Origin: JAYPAN01 sp049597955 | GTDB lineage: Bacteria; Pseudomonadota; Alphaproteobacteria; RS24 | Assembly: GCA_049597955.1 (NCBI GenBank) | Contig: JBMYND010000004.1 | Span: forward strand, 1-64,000 | Reading direction: 5' to 3' | DNA length: 64,000 nucleotides | Shown here: positions 63,308-64,000 of the stretch, in pieces | Layout of the letters: the number at the start of each line of letters is the position of its first letter | Numbering within the stretch: position 1 is the stretch's first letter | Position numbers and translations under genes: made by a program | Notes under the pieces: generated by a model | The model's database searches: none | The model's input: only the letters and a program-made list of their open reading frames with translations | Told to the model about the DNA's origin: nothing

Positions 63308-64000
63308 TCAGTCGCCGCGCGCTGCGATTTCGCTGGCGTGGCGGCCGATTTTCAGCACTGGCGTGAACAGGCACAGCCAAATGGTAAAGCCAATCATCAA
63401 TAGGGCGAATACGGCGGAAGCCTGTTGCGGGCCGAGATATTCGGCCACCAGACCGGTTATCATGGCGCCAAATGGAGCGGCCCCCAAAAAGCCGAGATTG
63501 TAAATCGCCATCACCCGCGCGCGGGCATGGGCGGGCGCTTCCACCTGCACAATTGTGCGGCTCATCGTCATATTCACACCGGCGGCCAGCCCCCAACCAC
63601 CGGCCAGCAGGCAAAAAATCCAGAAATTCGGCGCAAAGGCAATAAGCAGCAGCATGGCGGAGCCGACAAATAATGCCACCACCATGGCCCGCCCGCGTTT
63701 GACAATCGGTGGCAGGCGCATCATCAGCAGGGTTGTGCAAATCGTCCCGCCCCAGAAAGTCAGGCTCATAATGCTGATTTCAAGCTGTCCACCGTCAAAT
63801 ACATTGCGCACGATTAATGGCAGGGCGACCATGAAAATACCGATGAAAAACATGCCGACCGATAGGGTGGACAAGACAACCGGATACAGGGTTGGCGAGT
63901 CGGCAACAATGTGAACGCCGGTTCGCCAGCCATGATCGGCAATATGCTCAGGGTCTTCCTCGCTTGGCGCATGGGCAATGGGCGGCATATCGGGCAGGGC
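63308..64000 (-). CDS. MFS transporter, C-terminal half (5' partial)
   Basis: The frame runs off the right edge; 231 residues are visible. Six membrane helices are present, corresponding to helices 7-12 of a major facilitator (VVLSTLSVGMFFIGIFMVAL, LLAGGWGLAAGVNMTMSRTI), preceded by a hydrophilic central loop (PSEEDPEHIADHGW). The internal Met at 63988 is not a likely start. This is the MFS_3/enterobactin-exporter-like type; substrate unknown. Confidence 0.8.
   Translation of the reverse strand, partial: ALPDMPPIAHAPSEEDPEHIADHGWRTGVHIVADSPTLYPVVLSTLSVGMFFIGIFMVALPLIVRNVFDGGQLEISIMSLTFWGGTICTTLLMMRLPPIVKRGRAMVVALFVGSAMLLLIAFAPNFWIFCLLAGGWGLAAGVNMTMSRTIVQVEAPAHARARVMAIYNLGFLGAAPFGAMITGLVAEYLGPQQASAVFALLMIGFTIWLCLFTPVLKIGRHASEIAARGD

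Overview
This window looks like a chromosomal segment of a free-living, probably marine, alphaproteobacterium. The alphaproteobacterial markers visible are a split-alpha proton-translocating transhydrogenase preceded by an aa3-type oxidase subunit IV peptide, a COQ9 protein, a DUF1013/TrcR-type regulator, DUF1192 and DUF465 peptides, cysteine-free L31 and L36, and an L31/S21 gene pattern typical of the class. A DmdB-like acyl-CoA ligase, moderate G+C by eye and the large RTX export locus fit SAR116-like marine lineages, but that placement is inference. There is no sign of a transposase, integrase, phage gene or CRISPR array.

Region 1 (1-18346) is a co-directional type I secretion locus. It holds the 3' 9.3 kb of a giant RTX protein (5' end outside the window), a signal-peptide-less PPC-domain protein ending in a dockerin-like module, a TolC-like outer-membrane factor, an ABC exporter, an HlyD-like adaptor, a surface lipoprotein with a Gly-rich stalk and cadherin-type domains, and a small coiled-coil protein. 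Together they look like export machinery plus two cargo proteins and a possible surface anchor.

Region 2 (18350-26047) is a surface-glycan locus. A minus-strand operon encodes a DRE-TIM aldolase fused to a Maf/DUF115-like domain, a KdsB-like CMP-sugar synthetase, a HAD phosphatase, an NAD-dependent sugar epimerase and a GDP-mannose 4,6-dehydratase. A second Gmd paralogue and an MFS transporter are divergent. The first three, translationally coupled, could form a condensation/dephosphorylation/CMP-activation route to an unusual ulosonic acid.

Region 3 (26044-36176) is mixed core metabolism: alpha/beta hydrolases, ribosomal protein L36, an N-formylglutamate amidohydrolase, the cox IV peptide-pntAA-pntAB-pntB operon with a strong terminator, rpsU with its own promoter and leader hairpin, COQ9, and purEK. 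PntAA carries a very unusual ~120-residue Lys/Ala/Pro tail.

Region 4 (36177-46837) holds trcR, a quinone oxidoreductase, rpmE, an MsbA-like ABC exporter, suhB, efp, thiE, aroC, fabI, a Sel1-type lipoprotein, pdxH and a FieF-like cation efflux gene interrupted by an in-frame TAA.

Region 5 (46851-64000) carries an amidase, a DmdB-like ligase, DUF1499, metallo-beta-lactamase and VanZ-like genes, tRNA-Pro(CGG), tRNA-Gln(TTG), an SMP-30-like protein, then a long minus-strand run (acyl-CoA ligase, MaoC hydratase, msrB, oligopeptidase B, serine hydrolase, nitronate monooxygenase, CDP-alcohol phosphatidyltransferase, gamma carbonic anhydrase). A divergent crotonase and a truncated MFS transporter end the window. 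Genes are densely packed; no gene-free stretch exceeds about 250 bases, and short overlaps are common.
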